64,000 nt of DNA from Planctomycetaceae bacterium (GTDB taxonomy: Bacteria; Planctomycetota; Planctomycetia; Pirellulales; Pirellulaceae), in the NCBI GenBank assembly GCA_020638995.1, contig JACKHM010000001.1:1736001-1800000 (forward strand), given 5' to 3'. Below, in pieces: positions 60,519-64,000 of the stretch. Position 1 is the stretch's first letter. Each line of letters starts with the position of its first letter. The position numbers were made by a program, and so were the translations under genes. The notes under the pieces are model-generated. The model was not told the origin of the DNA, made no database searches, and saw only the letters and a list, made by a program, of their open reading frames with translations.

Positions 60519-61475
60519 CTATGCCATTGCCGCACCGAACAACTCGTCCATGTCAAACTCTCCAGCCATTGAACGAAGTTTGGCGACGGCCCGTTGCTCG
60601 AGCTGTCGCACTCGTTCTTTGGACACTCCTAGCTTGTCAGCCAGACACTGAAATGTTCGCGCCTTACGATGAGTCCCCAGCGCGTAGCGGCTGCGAATGA
60701 TGAATCTCTCTCGACGTTCGAGTTTGCCGAGCATCGAGGTCGTCAGGTGACGAAGATTGCACCATACTTGTTCCGTCGTCGTTGAGGAAGAATGATCGTC
60801 GTCCGCCTCGAATGCCCAATCCTCCGCATCTCGCGTGATCCTCGACTCCTCTTTTCGAGCGTTGGTCACCGTGCGATATGCGTTTCGGGCAATGGACCGG
60901 TATGCATAGGTACTGAACCGGAAACCACGGTCGAAGTCGAACTTTTCCACAGCTTGTATCAATGTAAGCGTTCCGTCGCTCAGTAAGTCGTCAAACGACT
61001 GCTGCGGCGTCACAAACTTTTTGACGATTGACATCACAAGTCGCATGTTCGCTTGAATGATGTGATCCCGAATCTCTCTAGAGCGACGCAAAAGCGATTC
61101 GATCGAGTGGACCGCGTGGGAGTCCGGCTGTTCGAGATCGAGACGAGACCGCAGCGCATTTGCTCGAAACTTCAAGTAGTTCATTTCGCGAAAGAGCGCA
61201 GACTCCTGCTCCTGCGTAAGCAACTCTGCTTGGCACAATCGCCGCAGGTGAGCGGGTAGATCTACCGCTGCTTTTGCGTCACCTCGACCATCGAGCGTGG
61301 AATCTACGATCGACTCGCCAAACTCGTCGTGCACGTCGAAGGTGGGATTCGGGATAAAGTCAATTTCGGTACGCAGGAGTTCCAGCGTCCGCCGGCGTAA
61401 GGTAGATATCGACATCTCAGGTTCACGCGTGCCACATGCTGAGGAACATTTCATTCGAGGTGCTGCTGAGGTCAT
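60519..61475 (-). CDS. Sigma-70 family RNA polymerase sigma factor
   Basis: A 318-residue sigma factor. An N-terminal extension (LLRTEIDFIPNPTFDVHDEF) is typical of planctomycete members. Region 1.2/2: QANMRLVMSIVKKFVTPQQS, FDDLLSDGTLTLIQAVEKFD and DRGFRFSTYAYRSIARNAYR. Region 4: LADKLGVSKERVRQLEQRAV. Region 3 is short. It is a group 2/3 sigma, not ECF. GGGAG precedes the ATG at 61475. It is divergent from the LitR-like regulator and probably drives the minus-strand light/UV set. Confidence 0.85.
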   Translation of the reverse strand: MTSAAPRMKCSSACGTREPEMSISTLRRRTLELLRTEIDFIPNPTFDVHDEFGESIVDSTLDGRGDAKAAVDLPAHLRRLCQAELLTQEQESALFREMNYLKFRANALRSRLDLEQPDSHAVHSIESLLRRSREIRDHIIQANMRLVMSIVKKFVTPQQSFDDLLSDGTLTLIQAVEKFDFDRGFRFSTYAYRSIARNAYRTVTNARKEESRITRDAEDWAFEADDDHSSSTTTEQVWCNLRHLTTSMLGKLERRERFIIRSRYALGTHRKARTFQCLADKLGVSKERVRQLEQRAVAKLRSMAGEFDMDELFGAAMA

Positions 61476-61655
61476 GATCGTGCTCCCAGTATTACATTCG
61501 TTCAAATCGTTCTTTCACTTATACCGCTGTGCGATCATGTCCGCAACCTACAAAATCGTTCAATTCGTCCTCTATATTCACTTACTGACTGCAAGTGGAT
61601 AATCTGTAATAAGTTAAGACATTTACACTTTTCTTCCGCGATACTTGTGCTAATA

Positions 61656-61671
61656 TGTAAACGCGTTTACA
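61656..61671. promoter_or_regulatory. Palindromic operator candidate between the sigma factor and LitR-like genes
   Basis: TGTAAACGCGTTTACA is a perfect 16-bp palindrome 49 bp before the regulator start. A half-site TTTACA lies at 61622-61627. LitR/CarH regulators bind TGTA-N-TACA-type palindromes, so this is a strong candidate site for the adjacent MerR protein. Confidence 0.6.
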
Positions 61672-61719
61672 CCGCGACCACGACCAAAAAACAGCCACAA
61701 CGTCCATTCTGTCGACTTC

Positions 61720-62589
61720 ATGCGAGATCTCGTTACCCCGAAACAGCTCGCTAGAGCGATTGATGTCAGCGAATCGTCGGTCAAACGATGGTGCGACCAA
61801 GGTGTGATCGACACGCAGTACACGGCCGGGGGGCACCGTAGAATTAGCATCGCCGGTGTTTTGGAGTTCATCCGGCGTGGCAAGTACGAACTCGTCCATC
61901 CGGAAGCCCTCGACCTCCCCCCAACGAGCGGACAAACGGTGCGCGTTGTGCAACGGGCTCGCGAGCAATTGACTGCAGCGTTAATTGCCGGCAATGAGCG
62001 TCTTTGTCGCCAGATCGCCATCGACCTTTACTTGGCCGAACACAGCCTGAGTGTGATCTGTGACGATGTCTTCGCCGCTGCCTTTCAGCAGATCGGGGAG
62101 CGCTGGGCTTGCGGCGAGGCTGAGGTGTATCAAGAGCGCCGCGGCTGCGAGATTACGTTAAGAGTACTGCACGAGTTGCGTTCGATTCTTCCGCAACTGC
62201 CTGATTCGGCACCACTGGCGATCGGTGGGGCCGCTTCGGGGGATCAATACTCACTTGGCACGACGATGGCCGAGTTGGTCCTGCGGGATGCTAAGTGGAA
62301 CGCCGTTTCGCTAGGCGACAACCTTCCGTTCGAGACGATTTCTGCGGCGATTCGAACGCATCGCCCAAAACTATTCTGGCTGAGTTGTTCCTATATCGTT
62401 GAACAGAAAGAGTTCCTTGCATCGTACAGCGAACTGTATGAAGAATATGGCATGGACGTCGCGTTTGTCGTCGGTGGCTTTGCTCTGACCGATGAAATTC
62501 GTCGTCAAATGAAGTACTCTGCTTTCTGTGACAACATGCAACATCTCGAAGGTTTCGCCCAAACGCTGCTTTCTGCCAGCGAGAAGTAG
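61720..62589 (+). CDS. LitR/CarH-like MerR regulator lacking B12-ligating histidines
   Basis: A 289-residue regulator. Residues 1-55 are a MerR-type winged helix: LVTPKQLARAIDVSESSVKR, WCDQGVIDTQYTAGGHRRIS. Residues 75-160 form the four-helix bundle with FQQIGERWACGEAEVYQERR, where photoreceptors have W-x9-E-H; here it is W129, E139 and R140. Residues 165-289 form the Rossmann-like domain, with GDQYSLG where B12 binders have DxHxxG; His is replaced by Tyr177. So both cobalamin contacts are altered. DNA binding looks intact. It may use another cofactor or have become cofactor-independent. Confidence 0.75.
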   Translation: MRDLVTPKQLARAIDVSESSVKRWCDQGVIDTQYTAGGHRRISIAGVLEFIRRGKYELVHPEALDLPPTSGQTVRVVQRAREQLTAALIAGNERLCRQIAIDLYLAEHSLSVICDDVFAAAFQQIGERWACGEAEVYQERRGCEITLRVLHELRSILPQLPDSAPLAIGGAASGDQYSLGTTMAELVLRDAKWNAVSLGDNLPFETISAAIRTHRPKLFWLSCSYIVEQKEFLASYSELYEEYGMDVAFVVGGFALTDEIRRQMKYSAFCDNMQHLEGFAQTLLSASEK

Positions 62590-62723
62590 GGCAGCCTAGT
62601 AGATTATTCCGATTCCTGGTGCCTTCCAGGCGAAACGACGACAGGAGTTGCGCCAGAAATCAGTGTCTCGAATGCGACGCCGGAGTCGCGTGCCCAACAC
62701 CAAATCTTGATGCGGAGTAGTTA

Positions 62724-64000
62724 ATGCACTCAACTCTCTTTCTGGGCATAATGATTTCAGCGGTAACCGCTCAGGCTGCCGGTCGTCCCAACATCGTCGT
62801 GTTCTATACAGACGACCACGGTTACGCAGATCTTTCGTGTCAAGGCGTGTTCGAGGATGTCCGCACGCCGAACGTGGATGCGTTGGCGGCTCGCGGTGTT
62901 CGAGCCTTGCATGGTTACAGCACAGCGCCTCAGTGCGTGCCGTCGCGAGCAGGTTTGATGGTAGGACGATTTCAGTCGCGATTTGGCGTCGAGTCAAATG
63001 GATCATCGCTCGACGGGTTCAATCGCGAAATAACAATCGCCCAGCGGCTCCAGCAGGCAGGCTACATCACGGCTCAATTCGGCAAGTGGCACCTCGGACC
63101 AAGTTCTGCGATCACGAAGCATGGCTTTCAGCACGTGTACGCACAAAACTCGCAAGCACCGTTTTTTGCGAACATTACCTTGAATGGCGAAGATCGCCCG
63201 ATGAGCACTCTTCGTCCCGAAATGTATCACATCGATGCCTGCAGCCACGCGGCAGCTTCCTTGATCAACCGTTATCCTGACAAGCCGTTGTTTCTGTACA
63301 TCGCCTATCGTGCGCCTCATGTGCCTCTGGATGCGCCGCAGCATTATCTCGACCGCTTTCCAGGCGAAATGCCTCACCGGCGACGACAGGCACTGGCCAT
63401 GCTATCTGCCGTTGATGACGGAGTGGGTCTGGTGATGAGAGCTTTGAAAGACAAGGGCCTGCGTGAAAACACATTGGTTTTCTATATCGGCGATAACGGT
63501 GCGCCGCTGAAGATTTATAAGGAGGACGCTCCAGGCGGCGGTCCTGGGTGGGATGGCTCGCTAAACGATCCGTTGAACGGCGAGAAGGGCATGCTGACCG
63601 AAGGGGGGATACACACTCCCTATGTTGTATGCTGGCCGAGCAAAATCCCCGCCGGACAGGAGTATCCGCACGCGATCACCGCCCTTGATGTCGCCGCGAC
63701 CGCGACCGCAGTTGCCGGAATCAAAACTGATCCTGGTGACATGGACGGAGTGAACTTGGTTCCGTATCTCTCTGGCGAAAACCGCGCAGCTCCACACAGT
63801 GTGTTAATGTGGCGGTGGGTATCTCAGTCGGCGATTCGCGAGGGGCAGTGGAAACTGCTCCGCGGCGGTGATCGCGAGTACTTGTTCAATCTGGAATCTG
63901 ATCTCGAAGAACAGCACAACTTGGCCGCACGTTATCCTGAGATAACCGATCGCCTTCGAAAGCGACTCGCCGCGTGGGCAGAGGAACTATCTCCCCCGGG
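62724..64000 (+). CDS. Sulfatase (arylsulfatase family), 3' end outside window
   Basis: At least 425 codons from ATG 62724. A signal peptide (MHSTLFLGIMISAVTAQAAG) is followed by RPNIVVFYTDDHGYADLSCQ, the metal-binding start of sulfatases. The active-site Cys lies in QCVPSRAGLMVGRF, the CxPSR motif converted to formylglycine. FGKWHLG, YIAYRAPHVPLDAP and FYIGDNGAPLKI are the further family blocks. The gene runs off the right edge. Sulfatases of planctomycetes act mainly on sulfated polysaccharides of marine algae. The TIR-FGE protein at 20.6 kb is not a plausible maturase for it. Confidence 0.92.
   Translation, partial: MHSTLFLGIMISAVTAQAAGRPNIVVFYTDDHGYADLSCQGVFEDVRTPNVDALAARGVRALHGYSTAPQCVPSRAGLMVGRFQSRFGVESNGSSLDGFNREITIAQRLQQAGYITAQFGKWHLGPSSAITKHGFQHVYAQNSQAPFFANITLNGEDRPMSTLRPEMYHIDACSHAAASLINRYPDKPLFLYIAYRAPHVPLDAPQHYLDRFPGEMPHRRRQALAMLSAVDDGVGLVMRALKDKGLRENTLVFYIGDNGAPLKIYKEDAPGGGPGWDGSLNDPLNGEKGMLTEGGIHTPYVVCWPSKIPAGQEYPHAITALDVAATATAVAGIKTDPGDMDGVNLVPYLSGENRAAPHSVLMWRWVSQSAIREGQWKLLRGGDREYLFNLESDLEEQHNLAARYPEITDRLRKRLAAWAEELSPP

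Overview
This window looks like chromosomal DNA of a planctomycete, most likely a Pirellulaceae/Rhodopirellula-type organism. This is inferred from protein content: an SHD1-domain protein at the left edge, an FGly sulfatase at the right edge, a TIR/zinc-ribbon/FGE fusion, PVC-style secreted phosphoesterases, a large ExbB/ExbD cluster with TPR partners, and small zinc-ribbon proteins. No rRNA gene, complete tRNA gene or CRISPR array was found.

Left accessory region (about 0.3-10.2 kb). This is mobile-element cargo: a broken XRE-type HTH gene, a RuvB-like AAA+ ATPase, a small HTH protein, a tyrosine integrase, a HigBA toxin-antitoxin pair with two operator-like palindromes, an ArdC-like antirestriction metalloprotein and several small unknown genes. 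Five start codons here are preceded by the same motif, GACGGGTGTC. In several copies this motif takes part in a hairpin next to, or containing, the Shine-Dalgarno sequence.

Island (10.24-29.16 kb). Two direct repeats of about 150 bp, each beginning with the anticodon-loop-to-3' half of a tRNA that reads as tRNA-Val(GAC), bracket 18.6 kb. The island carries a winged-helix Rep-like gene with an in-frame TAG, near-identical palindromes on either side of that gene, and a metallophosphoesterase. It also carries an IS21-type element whose istA is interrupted by an IS4-type element with an 11-bp target duplication. Further genes encode a divergent sliding-clamp-like protein, a TIR-zinc ribbon-FGE protein, a recombination-like module (linker/annealing-type protein, Cas4/AddB-like Fe-S nuclease, coiled-coil protein), a PrsW-like membrane protease and a serine recombinase.

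Middle region (29.2-42.1 kb). Chromosomal genes here include a CDF cation transporter, two glycerophosphodiester phosphodiesterases, a Tat-type metallophosphoesterase, an LpqC/PHB-depolymerase-like esterase, a glyoxalase-fold protein, a GNAT, an SGNH hydrolase and an L7/L12-like protein. Many neighbours are decayed: a 2H phosphoesterase half, a TPR gene with an in-frame TGA, a GH18 stub, and a tspO broken by an 8-bp tandem duplication. A MITE-like element and a REP-like hairpin lie in the one long gene-poor stretch.

Envelope cluster (42.4-52.7 kb). Seven co-directional genes encode an ExbB/TolQ/MotA-type channel, two ExbD/TolR proteins and four large accessory proteins. A TonB-like protein at 57.4 kb could be a related energy transducer. 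Between them lie alpha-glucan phosphorylase and acetolactate synthase.

Right region (58.2-64 kb). A minus-strand set (sigma-70 family factor, SRPBCC protein, TspO, UV-damage endonuclease fused to GIY-YIG) faces a LitR/CarH-like MerR regulator across a promoter region containing TGTAAACGCGTTTACA. This resembles light-stress clusters controlled by B12 photoreceptors, but the regulator lacks the cobalt-ligating histidines. The window ends inside a sulfatase gene.
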